Shown here one piece after another: positions 22,952 to 32,600 of a stretch of DNA of 40,306 bases (the first letter of the stretch is position 1; each line of letters begins with the position of its first letter). The stretch is taken from positions 1-40,306 of the forward strand of contig RFRL01000006.1 of the NCBI GenBank assembly GCA_009924545.1, read 5' to 3'. The stretch is from Planctomycetia bacterium (GTDB taxonomy: Bacteria; Planctomycetota; Planctomycetia; Pirellulales; UBA1268). The notes beneath the pieces were generated by a model. It was given only the letters and a program-made list of their open reading frames with translations, did not search any database and had not been told where the DNA came from. Made by a program: the position numbers and the translations under genes.

Positions 22952-24676
22952 TCACTCGGGGATCGTCCAGTCGATCGGCGTCTGCGCCTTGACGAGGTCC
23001 TGGAGGGCCGCGATGTCGGCCAGGAGGGCGGCGCTCGTGCGGCCGGTCTTCGCCATCCGTGCCGCGGCGATCCCGCAGGCGGTGCCGGTCGACCACTCGA
23101 TGGGATGGAGGCGCGTGGCGGAGTTGGCGAGGAACGACTGGGCCATCGTCTTGCCCGCCACGAGCACGTTCGACAGATCGCGGTGGGTCAGCGCCCGGAA
23201 AGGGATGCAGAAGGGGAGCGTGTCGTGGGCCGCCACGGCGTACTCCGGCATCCGGCAGGTGGAGACCGGATGGATGTCGGCCGGATAGGCCCCCAGCGCG
23301 ATCCGGTCGGGGAACACCGTGCCGGTGCGCCGGGCGGCCGGGCCGGAGAGATCGGCGAAGCGGAGCACGAAGCCGTCGAGGCCGATCGCCCGCCGCGTGT
23401 CGCGGATGTAGGGGAGCTTCGCCAGCCCGTGCCCCGTGCCCAGCACCGCGGGGGCCAGCGCGATGCGCCCCGGATCGATCCCGGCGGGGGCCTGACGGCG
23501 GAACCACTGGTGCCAGGCGAAGGCCCGGTCCTCGGCCGCGGCGAGCGCCGCGACGTCGACCCCGCCGCGCCAGTCGGACACCTGCGCCGCGGTGGCGGCC
23601 TTCGAGGTGAAGAGGTAGGCATGGGGGAAGTCGTTGCCCCCCTCGCCGTGCTGCTGCGAGTAGCCCCAGTTCTGCAGGCAGATGTCCCCCGTGGCCGGCG
23701 CTCCCTTGCCGCGCAGCCGGCGGTAGGTCCAAATCTTCGTCCAGGCATCGGGCTTGTCGCCGTAGGCGCCGTAGCCCATGTCGGTGGCGTGGACGTGACG
23801 ATCAGGCTCACCCACCGGCTCGGGATGGATCTGCTCTGCGAAACAGTAGACCGTGGCCTGGCCGCAGGTGTCGGCGCCGGGCGCCGTGACGAGCGAACCG
23901 TCGGCCTCCTCGACCCCCTGGAGATAGTCCTTGCCGGAGAGGGCGAGCACCTCCCCCCACTCCGTGGCCTCGACGAACACCGTGGGCCGGTCCGGCCGGG
24001 AGACGAAGCGCAGCGTTTGCTTGGTGAACCGCGCCGAGTCGGAGGCCGCATACCAGTCGGCGAGATCCTCCGAGGGGAGGCGGTCGTAGCCGCCGACCGC
24101 GACGCCGGCGCGCGGCGTGCGCCGGATGCACTCCAGGGCCTCGATGCGGCGCCCGTCGGGTGAGAGCGTCACCCGCTTGACGACCGTGTCGCGGAACACG
24201 GTGAGCCGGTCGCCGCAGGCGCGCTCCAGCGGGTCGAGCTGCGCCGTCACGAAGGCGTCGGGGCAGAAGCAGAACCGGCTCACCCAGCAGTCGCCCCGGG
24301 GATCGATCGCCTGGAGCAGGCGGAGGAACCGCGGCGTCATGTTGGCCGGGAGCCGGGCCACCTTCGACACGGAGTAGGGTGGGGTCCCGTCGGCCGACTG
24401 GATCGTGTGCCAGGCCTCGTCGATCGCCGGCACGCCACTGCTGGTGAGCTGGCCGCCGACCCAGTCGGTCGGCTCGACAAGCGCGGTCACCGCCCCCGCC
24501 TCGGCGGCGGCAACCGCCGCCGCGAAGGCCGCCGTGCTCCCCCCGGCGATGACGACATCGAACCGGTCGAGCGTCTCGGCAGCCCCCGCCAGAGGGGGTG
24601 CGGCCAAGGCCAGCAGTGTCCCGACCCACCCCACCCAGGTCGCGCTCACACTGCCGTAAGATCCATGTCGTGGCAT
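22952..24676 (-). CDS. Secreted FAD-dependent oxidoreductase
   Basis: A 574-residue protein with a signal peptide (VGWVGTLLALAAPPLAGAAE). A FAD-binding start follows directly: FDVVIAGGSTAAFAAAVAAAEAGAVTALVEPTDWVGGQLTSSGVPAID. The glycine motif has GGSTAA instead of GxGxxG, a variant I associate with planctomycete members of PF12831. Further family blocks are FVEATEWGEVLALSGKDYLQGVEE and QNWGYSQQHGEGGNDFPHAYLF, and near the end LSNVLVAGKTMAQSFLANSATRLHPIEWSTGTACGIAA. Substrate is unknown. Unlike the oxidoreductase at 12181 it has no flanking beta domains. The gene is convergent with the prodomain-like gene and divergent from the lipoprotein gene at 24893. The divergent region has unusually low GC around 24770-24870 and probably holds the promoters. 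Confidence 0.85.
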   Translation of the reverse strand: MPRHGSYGSVSATWVGWVGTLLALAAPPLAGAAETLDRFDVVIAGGSTAAFAAAVAAAEAGAVTALVEPTDWVGGQLTSSGVPAIDEAWHTIQSADGTPPYSVSKVARLPANMTPRFLRLLQAIDPRGDCWVSRFCFCPDAFVTAQLDPLERACGDRLTVFRDTVVKRVTLSPDGRRIEALECIRRTPRAGVAVGGYDRLPSEDLADWYAASDSARFTKQTLRFVSRPDRPTVFVEATEWGEVLALSGKDYLQGVEEADGSLVTAPGADTCGQATVYCFAEQIHPEPVGEPDRHVHATDMGYGAYGDKPDAWTKIWTYRRLRGKGAPATGDICLQNWGYSQQHGEGGNDFPHAYLFTSKAATAAQVSDWRGGVDVAALAAAEDRAFAWHQWFRRQAPAGIDPGRIALAPAVLGTGHGLAKLPYIRDTRRAIGLDGFVLRFADLSGPAARRTGTVFPDRIALGAYPADIHPVSTCRMPEYAVAAHDTLPFCIPFRALTHRDLSNVLVAGKTMAQSFLANSATRLHPIEWSTGTACGIAAARMAKTGRTSAALLADIAALQDLVKAQTPIDWTIPE

Positions 24677-24892
24677 GCCCGCGTTCCTCGGCCCCCTGGT
24701 GCGTGTCTGCTGAACGGCGAACCATCGTGAAAAACATGGGTGGGCCGGCCTCCTCCCCCCTCGCTTTTTCCGCAGGTCAATCTATAAAAAACCGTCTTCC
24801 GTCGCGTGGGGGGGCGCAATTGTGCGTTTTTGGCGAGCAATCAGCGGCCCGATTGCGTACTTACGGTCGTTTGGCTTCGCCGGGAGGATCCC

Positions 24893-25372
24893 ATGATCGG
24901 TGCAAGAAATTGTCGGCGCTGGCTATCGGGCGCTGGCTATCGGGCGCTGGCTATCGGGCGCTGGGTAGTGCCGACGGCCATCGCGGCGGTGCTCGTCGTC
25001 GGCTGCGCGAAGCCCGATCCCTTCGCGCGGCAGCCGGTGAAGGGGGTCATCACCTGGCAGGGGAAGCCGATCCAGTTCGGCACCGTCACCTTCGAGCCGG
25101 CCAGCGGGCAGAAGACCGGGGCCACGGCATCGATCGCCGACGGCGCCTTCTCGATCCCGCGCGATGCCGGCCCCAGCCCCGGCAACTACGCCGTCTGGGT
25201 GCATGCCTTCGACCGCGGTGCGGAGCCGCCCCCGGGCACCGCCCCGGGGAGCGAGGGACCGCCGCCGCAGGAGATCCTCCCGGAGAAATACCGGAAGAAC
25301 GCCGCCGGCCAATTCGAGGTCAAGCAGGTCAAGGACGACGCCCCCAACGAGCTGTCCCTCGATTTGCCTTGA
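24893..25372 (+). CDS. Small lipoprotein with repeat-containing signal peptide
   Basis: A 159-residue lipoprotein. The ATG at 24893 is supported by GGGAGGA five bases upstream. The signal peptide ends in AAVLVVGC, a good lipobox. The mature part has a carboxypeptidase-regulatory-like pattern: [59 protein letters not shown], then a Pro-rich stretch and an acidic end. Such proteins are common in planctomycetes next to DUF1559 genes and have no known enzymatic role. The N-terminal part of the signal is encoded by three copies of a 14-base repeat, so any change of copy number would break the frame. A DUF1559 gene follows 184 bases downstream, the reverse of the order at 10624-12092. Confidence 0.85.
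   Translation: MIGARNCRRWLSGAGYRALAIGRWVVPTAIAAVLVVGCAKPDPFARQPVKGVITWQGKPIQFGTVTFEPASGQKTGATASIADGAFSIPRDAGPSPGNYAVWVHAFDRGAEPPPGTAPGSEGPPPQEILPEKYRKNAAGQFEVKQVKDDAPNELSLDLP
24916..24965 (+). repeat. 14-bp tandem repeat inside a signal-peptide coding region
   Basis: The unit GCGCTGGCTATCGG occurs three times without mismatch (24916-24929, 24930-24943, 24944-24957) and continues with a partial fourth copy. Because 14 is not a multiple of three, each copy is read in a different frame, and loss or gain of one copy would shift the lipoprotein frame. Three copies keep it intact. Confidence 0.95.
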
Positions 25373-25399
25373 TAGTTGCCTTGATACCTTCCTTGGTAG
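25364..25399 (+). repeat. Imperfect 12-bp tandem repeat across a stop codon
   Basis: TTGCCTTGATAG, TTGCCTTGATAC and the more diverged CTTCCTTGGTAG follow each other. The first copy contains the lipoprotein stop codon. It is probably a slippage product and I see no role for it. The rest of the 25400-25550 spacer holds no gene, only the leader of the next one. Confidence 0.7.
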
Positions 25400-25556
25400 C
25401 GTTTCCCGATGGCGGCTTGAATCGCTGCCTGCCGTGCGTGTCGGCTCCGTCTGTCACCATCCACCGCCCGGTCGATCATCGTTCGTTTTCCACCTGTCCG
25501 GGCGGATCGTCGAGTCGGTCCATTTTTTCCTTTGCTTCATCCTGAAGGAGTTTCCC

Positions 25557-26555
25557 ATGCGTTGCTTGCTCACACCGCCGGCCACCCGCCGGCGCGCGTT
25601 CACGCTCGTCGAACTGCTCGTCGTGATCGCCATCATCGGGACCCTCGTCGGCCTTCTTCTGCCGGCCGTGCAGGCGGCCCGCGAGTCGGCCAACCGCTCG
25701 AGCTGTGTCAACAAGCTCAAGCAGATCGGCCTGGCGTTCCAGAACTACCACTCGTCGTACGGCAGCCTGCCGGCGAGCGACTACAACGCCGGCGGTGACT
25801 GGGGAACGTGGCAACTGGCCGTCCTCCCCTTCATGGAGAACCAGTCGCTGTTCGACTCCTACAAGGGGTTCATGCGCGGCACCGCCCAGGGCTCGACGAC
25901 CGTCACCAACTACAGTAACGCGACCAACCTGCCGGTGACCCGGACGCTCATCCCCCAACTCCTCTGCCCGAGTGACGCCAGTGACGAGAACACCCGCGCG
26001 CCCAACTTCTCCAACATCACCAAGCACAACTACGTCGTCAACGCCGGCAACACCAACCGGATGCAGGACTTCCCCGTCCGGGGCACGCCGCTCAACGGCG
26101 TCATCTACGGCGGCGCCCCGTTCATCCGCAACGGCCGTAACCCCGTCAACAACGTCAATGGCCGCGTGGTGAAGTTCTCCAACATCCCCGACGGGCTCTC
26201 CAAGACGCTGATGGCCTCGGAAACCTGCCTGGGGATCAACCCCAGCCTCACCACCTCCGACCTGCGTGGCTTCACCTGGTGGGGCCCGGGGGCGGTGTTC
26301 CATGCCTACAACGGCCCCAATTCCCCCACCCCCGACCAGTTCCAGTTCGCCTCCTATTGCAACAACCAGCCGGCGAAGAACCTCCCCTGCATCCAAGCGG
26401 CGGAGGTCCAACTCGGGGCCCGCAGCCGGCATCCGAGCGGCGTCAACGCCGCCAATTGCGACGGGTCGATCCGCTTCGTCACCAACGACATCGACATCTC
26501 CATCTGGCGCGCCGCCTCGACGGCGGAGTTTGGCGAGAGCCTGTCGCTCGACTGA
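25557..26555 (+). CDS. DUF1559 domain protein with prepilin-type N terminus
   Basis: A 332-residue paralogue of the protein at 10624. The ATG at 25557 is preceded by GAAGGAG with good spacing. A short basic leader with TRRRA is followed by [35 protein letters not shown], the pilin-like segment; here Ala rather than Gly precedes the Phe. Family blocks include [25 protein letters not shown] and [17 protein letters not shown], and the closing [19 protein letters not shown], which is the H-X9-DG motif. The hydrophobic core is nearly identical to that of the first copy, while the rest is clearly different, so this is an old duplication within a conserved family. A strong terminator follows. Confidence 0.95.
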   Translation: MRCLLTPPATRRRAFTLVELLVVIAIIGTLVGLLLPAVQAARESANRSSCVNKLKQIGLAFQNYHSSYGSLPASDYNAGGDWGTWQLAVLPFMENQSLFDSYKGFMRGTAQGSTTVTNYSNATNLPVTRTLIPQLLCPSDASDENTRAPNFSNITKHNYVVNAGNTNRMQDFPVRGTPLNGVIYGGAPFIRNGRNPVNNVNGRVVKFSNIPDGLSKTLMASETCLGINPSLTTSDLRGFTWWGPGAVFHAYNGPNSPTPDQFQFASYCNNQPAKNLPCIQAAEVQLGARSRHPSGVNAANCDGSIRFVTNDIDISIWRAASTAEFGESLSLD

Positions 26556-26603
26556 CAGCCGCGCCGTGGCGCTGCCCGCGGCGACCTTTTCAATGACACG
26601 CGC

Positions 26604-26640
26604 CGCCGCCGCGGGGCCAACCCCCGCGGCGGCGATTTTC
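26604..26640 (+). terminator. Strong intrinsic terminator between convergent genes
   Basis: A perfect 13-bp stem (26604-26616 with 26622-26634) around CCAAC is followed by ATTTTC. This is the best terminator in the window and fits the end of the DUF1559 transcript. The stop codon of the convergent permease gene lies in its tail, so the same hairpin may also serve the opposite strand. Confidence 0.8.
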
Positions 26641-28369
26641 ATTCGCTCTCGCCCACGGCCGGAGGCGCCCCCGGCACCATCCAGGAAAGCGGGCCGGCCT
26701 GGAGCCACACGAGCACGCCCACCAGTGCCGCCAGCGCCACGCTGTGGGGGAGCACGCGGCGGAGGATCCGTCCCTCCGCCCGTTCCAGGCCCGTGGCGGT
26801 GGCGCTGACGACGATGCTCTGCGCGTCGATCATCTTCCCCATCACGCCGCCAGTGCTATTGGCGGTGCAGATAAGCAGGGGGTCGAGGCCCAGTTGCTCA
26901 GCCGTGACGCGCTGCAGGCTGCCGAACATGGCGTTGCTCGACGTGTCGGAACCGGTGAGGGCGACGCCGAGCCAGCCCAGCAGCGCGGCGAAGAACGGAT
27001 AGGCGGGCCCGGTACCGGTGAGGGCCAGACCGAGCGTGACGTCGGTGCCGGAGTAGCGCGTCACGAAGGCGAGGGCGAGCATCGCCGCGATCGTGGCCAG
27101 CGACGGCGCCAACCCCACGAGCGTGTCGCCGAAGATCGCCACCGCCTGCCGGCCGGGGATCCGCAGCCAGGGCACGCTCAAGAGGGCCGCCACCAACAGC
27201 GCGGTGCCGGCGGCGGAGAGCCAGTTGAGGCGGTAGATGGCCGGCTCCAGTTCGCGCTCCTGCCGCGTGGCGGGGGGCACCTTCGCCACGCGCTGGTGGA
27301 GCCGGGGTACCGGCCACTGCGGTGCCACCAACCGCTGTGGCAGGAGCGTCACCGCACCCGCCACCGGCCGCCCCTCGAGCGCCGCCTTCACGGGAGGCAG
27401 GCCCCACACGAACACCGCCACCGAGAGGAGCAGCCACGGGGTCCACGCCCACATCACCAGCCGCGGCGGGAGCGGCCGCCCGCGCCTGGAAGCGGTGCCG
27501 CCGCCGCTCGCCGAAACGGGCACCGGCCGGTCCGTGCCGCCGTGCCGCCAAACCGCGGCCGGCTTCCACACCCGGAGGAAGGCGGCCAGGACGGCGAGGC
27601 TGACGATCCCGCCGACCACGTCGACCAGCGCTGGCCCGACGACGTTGCTGACCGCGAACTGCACCGCAGCGAACGACACCCCACACACGAGTACCGCCGG
27701 CCAGACGCCCACGAGCCCGCGCCACCCGGCCATCGCCATCACCATCCAGGCCGGCACGATGAGGGAGAAGAAGGGCAGTTGCCGCCCCGCCATCGCCGAA
27801 AGCGCCTGTTCGTCGAGCCCCGTCACGCGGGCCAGGGTCACGATCGGCGTGCCCAGGGCCCCGAAGGCCACCGGCGCCGTGTTGGCCACCAGCGCGATGC
27901 ACGAGGCCTCGAGGGGGGGAAAGCCGCTGCCGGCCAGGAGCGCCGCCGAGATCGCCACCGGGGCCCCGAATCCGGCCGCCCCTTCCAGGAAAGCCCCGAA
28001 CGAGAAGGCGATGAGCAGCGCCTGCAGCCGGTGGTCGGCCGAAAGGGTCGTCACCGACCGCTTCATCACCTCGAGCGCCCCGGCCGCGGCGGTGAGCCGG
28101 TACATGAACATCGCCCCGACGATGATCCAGCCGATGGGAAAGAGCCCGAACGCGGCGCCGTGGAGCGCGGCTGCGAGGGCGGCATCGGCGGGCATCCCGC
28201 AGATCCCGATCGCCACGGCGAGGGCCGTGACGAGTCCGGCCACCGCCGCGCGGGCCGCCGACTGGCCGGCCAGCGCCAGCAGGCCCAGGAGCACGGCCAA
28301 CGGCAGCAGGGCGACGAGCGTGGAGAAGAGGGGCGAGCCGAGCGGATCGTAGTCGTGCAGCCAGGGCAT
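26639..28369 (-). CDS. L-lactate permease (LctP) family transporter
   Basis: A 576-residue polytopic membrane protein with about a dozen hydrophobic segments. It starts MPWLHDYDPLGSPLFSTLVALLPLAVLLGLLAL, close to the LctP/GlcA family opening. It contains the family core SFGAFLEGAAGFGAPVAISAALLAGSGFPPLEASCIALVANTAPVAFGALGTPI, and later ALTGTGPAYPFFAALLGWLGVALTGSDTSSNAMFGSLQ, then CTANSTGGVMGKMIDAQSIVVSAT. The family imports lactate or glycolate with protons across the inner membrane. A soluble loop of about 100 residues in the middle carries a low-complexity Ser/Gly part (PVSASGGGTASRRG). The start is placed at 28369, four bases behind the DUF202 stop, which indicates a shared transcript. No lactate dehydrogenase genes lie nearby, so the substrate is open. 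Confidence 0.85.
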   Translation of the reverse strand: MPWLHDYDPLGSPLFSTLVALLPLAVLLGLLALAGQSAARAAVAGLVTALAVAIGICGMPADAALAAALHGAAFGLFPIGWIIVGAMFMYRLTAAAGALEVMKRSVTTLSADHRLQALLIAFSFGAFLEGAAGFGAPVAISAALLAGSGFPPLEASCIALVANTAPVAFGALGTPIVTLARVTGLDEQALSAMAGRQLPFFSLIVPAWMVMAMAGWRGLVGVWPAVLVCGVSFAAVQFAVSNVVGPALVDVVGGIVSLAVLAAFLRVWKPAAVWRHGGTDRPVPVSASGGGTASRRGRPLPPRLVMWAWTPWLLLSVAVFVWGLPPVKAALEGRPVAGAVTLLPQRLVAPQWPVPRLHQRVAKVPPATRQERELEPAIYRLNWLSAAGTALLVAALLSVPWLRIPGRQAVAIFGDTLVGLAPSLATIAAMLALAFVTRYSGTDVTLGLALTGTGPAYPFFAALLGWLGVALTGSDTSSNAMFGSLQRVTAEQLGLDPLLICTANSTGGVMGKMIDAQSIVVSATATGLERAEGRILRRVLPHSVALAALVGVLVWLQAGPLSWMVPGAPPAVGESE

Positions 28370-28373
28370 CACG

Positions 28374-28805
28374 TCACATGCCCCACAGCACGAGGACCAG
28401 CGCCGCGATCCCCACCGCCACCAGCGCCCCCCCCATGCACCGGGCGATGGGGAACCGGCCGGCATAGCGGTAGTCTTCGGCGGCGATGGCGACGAGGATG
28501 CGGCGGTGCTCCCACATCCCCGCCAGCGTGGCCACCACCCCCAGGGCGATGAGGGCCGCGCCGAAGAGCCGGGTCTTCGTCTGCGCCGCACCGTCGAAGC
28601 GCTGGTCGAACGCCACCGCCGCCTGGCCGAGGCGCTCGATGCCGAAGCCGAGGCTGATCATCGCCAGGCTGGTGCGGATCCAGGCCAAAAGGGTGCGGTC
28701 GGCCGCCTCGCGGTTCCGCTCCCGGGCCAGTTCATTGACCACCGACACCGGCCGCGCGGCTTCGTCCGTCACCGTCGCGCTCCTCTCCAGCGCACCACCG
28801 CTCAC
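28374..28805 (-). CDS. DUF202 (YidH-like) inner-membrane protein
   Basis: A 143-residue protein with a GTG start whose first bases overlap the stop of the NIPSNAP gene (GTGA). It carries the DUF202 signature NELARERNREAADRTLLAWIRTSLAMISLGFGIERL, followed by two further hydrophobic segments (LFGAALIALGVVATLAGMW and CMGGALVAVGIAALVLVLWGM). E. coli YidH is a relative; the function is unknown. The 15 residues before the domain may be dispensable, and a GTG further in (VTDEAARP) could also be the start. The tight overlap upstream and four-base gap downstream place it in the middle of an operon with the NIPSNAP and permease genes. Confidence 0.85.
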   Translation of the reverse strand: MSGGALERSATVTDEAARPVSVVNELARERNREAADRTLLAWIRTSLAMISLGFGIERLGQAAVAFDQRFDGAAQTKTRLFGAALIALGVVATLAGMWEHRRILVAIAAEDYRYAGRFPIARCMGGALVAVGIAALVLVLWGM

Positions 28806-29578
28806 CGCAGCGGCGAATAGTCGGTGGGTAGGAGGAACTCCGAGACCACGCCCCCCTGGGCCTCGGTGAGCGATCCCCCCGCCTGCTGTTCCGAGGCGCT
28901 CTTCGCGGTGATCCAGTCGGGATCCTGGCGGAACGCACCGAACGACACCTGCGCCGCCTCCGGGCTCGCGTGCGCCAGCAGGTAAACGAGCAGGGTGTCG
29001 GCGTGCGGATTCCCGGGGGCGACATTCCAGTAGACGACGTTCGTCATGCCGTGCTTGGCGAACAGGCCCACGGTGTGGTCGCGGAACCGGGCGTTGAGGG
29101 CGGGAAGGTTGCCCGGCGTGGCCCGGTAGGTGCGCAGCTCGAAAACGCGCGGGGCCTTCACGTCGGGCAGGGTGAGCGCCGGCGAATAGTCGGTGGTGGA
29201 GAGGAACGTCGATTCCACCCGGTCCACGAGCTTGCCGTCCTTCTCCGAGGCGCTGCGCGCCTTTTCCCAGGCGGGATCGGCCCCGAAGGCGTTGAAGGCG
29301 GCGTCGCGCGCGGCCCGGTCGGGGAAGGCGAGGAAATAGACGAGCTTGCGCTGCGGGTTGTCACCGACGGGCACGAAGTAGCCGACGTTCGTCATCCCGT
29401 GCTTGGCGAACAGGCCGACGGTGTGGTCGCGGAACCGGGCGTGGAGGGCGTCGAGTTTCCCGTCGGCAGCGTAATAGACGCGCATCTCGTAGAGCCGCGA
29501 ATCAGCGGCGCCGGCGCTCCCGCCCCAGGCCGCCACCGCCAGACACGCCCACAGCCACCGGGCAGCGAACCGCTTCAT
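28802..29578 (-). CDS. Exported protein with two NIPSNAP domains
   Basis: A 258-residue protein from the ATG at 29578 (MKRFAARWLW); an ATG two codons earlier, nearer the GGAGG, is equally possible. A signal peptide ends in GSAGA. Two NIPSNAP ferredoxin-like domains follow: the first begins RLYEMRVYYAADGKLDALHARFRDHTVGLF, the second RVFELRTYRATPGNLPALNARFRDHTVGLF. Both end in a STTDYSP- or PTDYSP-type tail. The family name comes from eukaryotic mitochondrial proteins; in bacteria the role is unknown. The two halves share a 68-base block almost identical at DNA level. The gene lies 79 bases behind the large A2M-like gene and overlaps the DUF202 gene, so it is likely part of the same transcript. 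Confidence 0.85.
   Translation of the reverse strand: MKRFAARWLWACLAVAAWGGSAGAADSRLYEMRVYYAADGKLDALHARFRDHTVGLFAKHGMTNVGYFVPVGDNPQRKLVYFLAFPDRAARDAAFNAFGADPAWEKARSASEKDGKLVDRVESTFLSTTDYSPALTLPDVKAPRVFELRTYRATPGNLPALNARFRDHTVGLFAKHGMTNVVYWNVAPGNPHADTLLVYLLAHASPEAAQVSFGAFRQDPDWITAKSASEQQAGGSLTEAQGGVVSEFLLPTDYSPLR
29035..29102 (-). repeat. Near-identical 68-bp block, copy A (second NIPSNAP domain)
   Basis: It matches 29383-29450 with three differences in 68 bases. It encodes the ALNARFRDHTVGLFAKHG and MTNV segment. Flanking parts of the two domains are far less alike. Confidence 0.85.
29383..29450 (-). repeat. Near-identical 68-bp block, copy B (first NIPSNAP domain)
   Basis: Partner of 29035-29102, encoding ALHARFRDHTVGLFAKHG and MTNV of the first domain. 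The local identity suggests gene conversion or a recent duplication. Confidence 0.85.
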
Positions 29579-29657
29579 GGCCATCCCCCCTCCGGGAACT
29601 CCGATCGTGACGCTGCAAGAGCATAGCAGCCGTGGGATCGACTTGGGCGCCGGGCTG

Positions 29658-32600
29658 CTAGCGCACCTCCACCGGCAGGCTCCGCGACCGGGCGGAAAAC
29701 TCCGGGGCGTGGCGGCTGTGGATCGTCGCGAAACCGCTCGAGGCCCGGCCACGGTGCGCGGCGCGGAGCGCGTATTCGAAGACGTGCGTGCCGCGCGGTA
29801 GCCGCTGGAAGAAGAGCCGCGTCGAGGTGTCGCGGATCGCCAGATACCACAGCGCCCCGTCGGCGGCCCGCCACCCGGAGAGCACGTCCACCGGCTCGGT
29901 GAGGCTCGGCCGGTGATCGGCCAGTTCGAGGAACTCGTGGTCGCGATCGGTGGTCACGACGAGGCGCACCACCAGCTCGGCGCCCGGCTCCACGGCCCCC
30001 CCGAGCGCGTCGAGCACCGGCCCCGCCTTGGTGAACCGGCGCACGAAGAGCTGCTTGTCGATCGCCAGCTCATCGCGGCCGGCGGCGACGACGTCGTCGA
30101 TCGGGGCCAGGTACTGCCAGTGGACGCCCCCCCAGGCGAGGCCCGGCCCGGTGGCGGTGAAGCCGACCGTCGCCCGCGCGGGGGTGATCTCGCCGCGCAC
30201 GAAGCGCGTCCGGAAGAACCCGGTGCCCGCCTCGGTGCCCCCCGGATCGACCGCCACGCCGCCGACGGAAACGGTCAGCGGAGCTGTGGCCGCGAGCAAA
30301 TCGGCGCCGCGGCCGAGCAGGGCCCCGACGGCATCGGCCGTGGCCCGGCTGCCCGGCCAGCGGCTGACGCGCTTTTGCGATAGCAACCACACCTGCATCG
30401 CCGCCACGGCGGCGGCATCCCCCGCCACCTCGTCGAAGGCCTCGATGAGCACCGCCTGCGTGGCGATCGGGTCGTGGGTCCAGCCCCACCAGCCGGGATG
30501 CGGATCGCGCCACCACATCCCCTGCCACGCCTCCCCTTCCTGCCCGGCGGGCACGTCGGCACCGACGGCCCGTTGCCGGAGGCTGTCGACAAGCGTGCGG
30601 GCCACGTCCCGGCGGCCCGCACGATCCAAAGCGATCGCCAGGTGCGCCTGCGGGAGGCGCGTGTCGAGCTGCATCCAGGTCCGCGCCGCGACGTCGAGGC
30701 CCCACGCCACCGCCGCCGCCGCCTCCCCGGCGGGGGGCGCGTCGGCGGCGAAGAAGCTCCGCGCGTAGAGGGCGAAGGCGCCGATCGGCGTGATCATTCC
30801 CTTGTCGCCAAGCGGCATGGCCCGGCGCTGTTCCTCGATCAGCCGGCCGTCGAGCCAGGGGAGGGTGGCCAGTGCCGGCTGGATGTCGATCGGCACCCCG
30901 GCAGCGCGGAGCCGGCCGAAGCCGGCGATGATCGACAGCGTCACCGGGTCGCAGGTCGGACCACCGGGAAACCACGGCCAGCCGCCGTCGGGATTCCGCA
31001 GCGCCCCCAACCGGTCGAGGGCCGCGGCGGCCTCGGCGCCGGTGCGGGTGCGCTCGAAGAGGAGGCCGATCCGGGCCCGCGCCTGTGCCTCGTCGCGCGC
31101 CTCGCGCACCCACGGGGTCTCCTCGAGCAGCGTCCGCACCACCTCGGTGTTCTTCTCGAGCGGGCTTTCCAGGGCGGCGGTGCCGCGCCACTGGGCGAAC
31201 ACCCGCTCGATGCGCGGATCGGAGGCGGCCAGATGCGCCGCCAGGCTGTTGGCATAGAGCCGGCCGAAGAGCGCCTCGGTGCCCTCGTCGGGCTCCTCGA
31301 TGAGCACCGGCAGGGCGAGGACGGCGACCCAGGCGGGATTGGCCGTCCCTTCGACGAACAGGGCTTCGCTCTGGACCCCGGCCGCGGGGCCGGCGGCGAG
31401 CCGTTCGAGCGTCACCGTGCGGCTGCCGGGACCGCGGATCGTGACCGGGATCGAATCGATCGCCGGCACGCGCCGCGGCAGCACCGGGAGGAGCCCCTGC
31501 TCGCCGTCGGCGGCCCTCCCCGCGGTGGCGGTGGCGGTGTATTCGAGGAGGTCGGTGCCCTCCGCCACGCGCAGCGTGAACACCACCGTCGCCGACTCGC
31601 CGGCGGCGACGTCGAAGGGTTGCTCGCGCGGCCCGCCGACGAGGGTACCGCGGTCGGTACCGCTGCGCGCGTCGGCCAGTCCCAGCCGCACGGTGCCGGC
31701 GAGGCGGCCGGTGGAGCGGTTGCCCACCTTCACCGGCAGCTCGACCACGTCCCCCTCGCGCACGAAACGCGGCACCAGCGGCTCCACCATCAGATCCTTG
31801 GCGGCCACGCAGGTGTCGAGGAGGGTGCCGCTGGCGAGCCGCGCGTCGTGCGCCAGCCCGCAGAACTGCCACGTGGTGAGCGTGTCGGGGAGGGTGAACT
31901 CGATCGTCACCGTGCCGTCGGGCGCGGTGGCCAAGGCCGGGAGGAAAAACGCGGTCTCGACGAGCCGGCGCCGCGGCGGCGGAGAAGTGGCACCGGCGCC
32001 CGAGCCACCCGACCGGTCGCCGCCGTCGCCCCCCGCCGGCGGCGCACCCGGCGGCAGCGCCGCGGCCTGCGCCTTCCCCAGCGGGCCCCCCCGGGCCGGC
32101 GCCGCGTCGGCCATCCGCGCCTCGACGCCCAGCGCCATGCCCGTCGCCCGCATCATCCCCAACCGGCCGCCCCCACCGAGGAAGCGCGGCCGGCCGAACG
32201 GATGGCGGAGCTCACGGGCGTCGAGTGACGGCACCTCCACCTCCGGCACGACGAACCGCCCACCCACGTCGGCCAGACCGATCACGCCATTGGAAAACCC
32301 GGGCGCCGGCAGGCCCCCCTCGCGGCGAAACAGGCCGCGCAGCCCGTCGGCGGGCCAGGCGTGGGGGGCGAGGGCCTCGAGCGATTGGTCGGAGAGGATG
32401 GCGAGGAGTTCCGCCGTTTCTTCGCGGGGTGCGCCAGCGGGCACGGCGCCGCTCACCCGCGCGCGCCACACCTCGCGCGCCCCCGGCTCGAGGCGGCGCG
32501 TGAACCGCTCCCAGGCGAGCGAAAGCTTCTTGTCGCTCCAGGGCACGTCGATCGAGCGCTCCACCGTGGTGAGCCGGCCGTCGCGCACCAGCCACGCGCG

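Noticed and set aside
24810-24835. A terminator-like CGCA-ATTG-TGCG followed by TTTTT
   Set aside because: The stem has only 4 bp and lies upstream of a gene start in a divergent region, so it is more likely part of an AT-richer promoter region.
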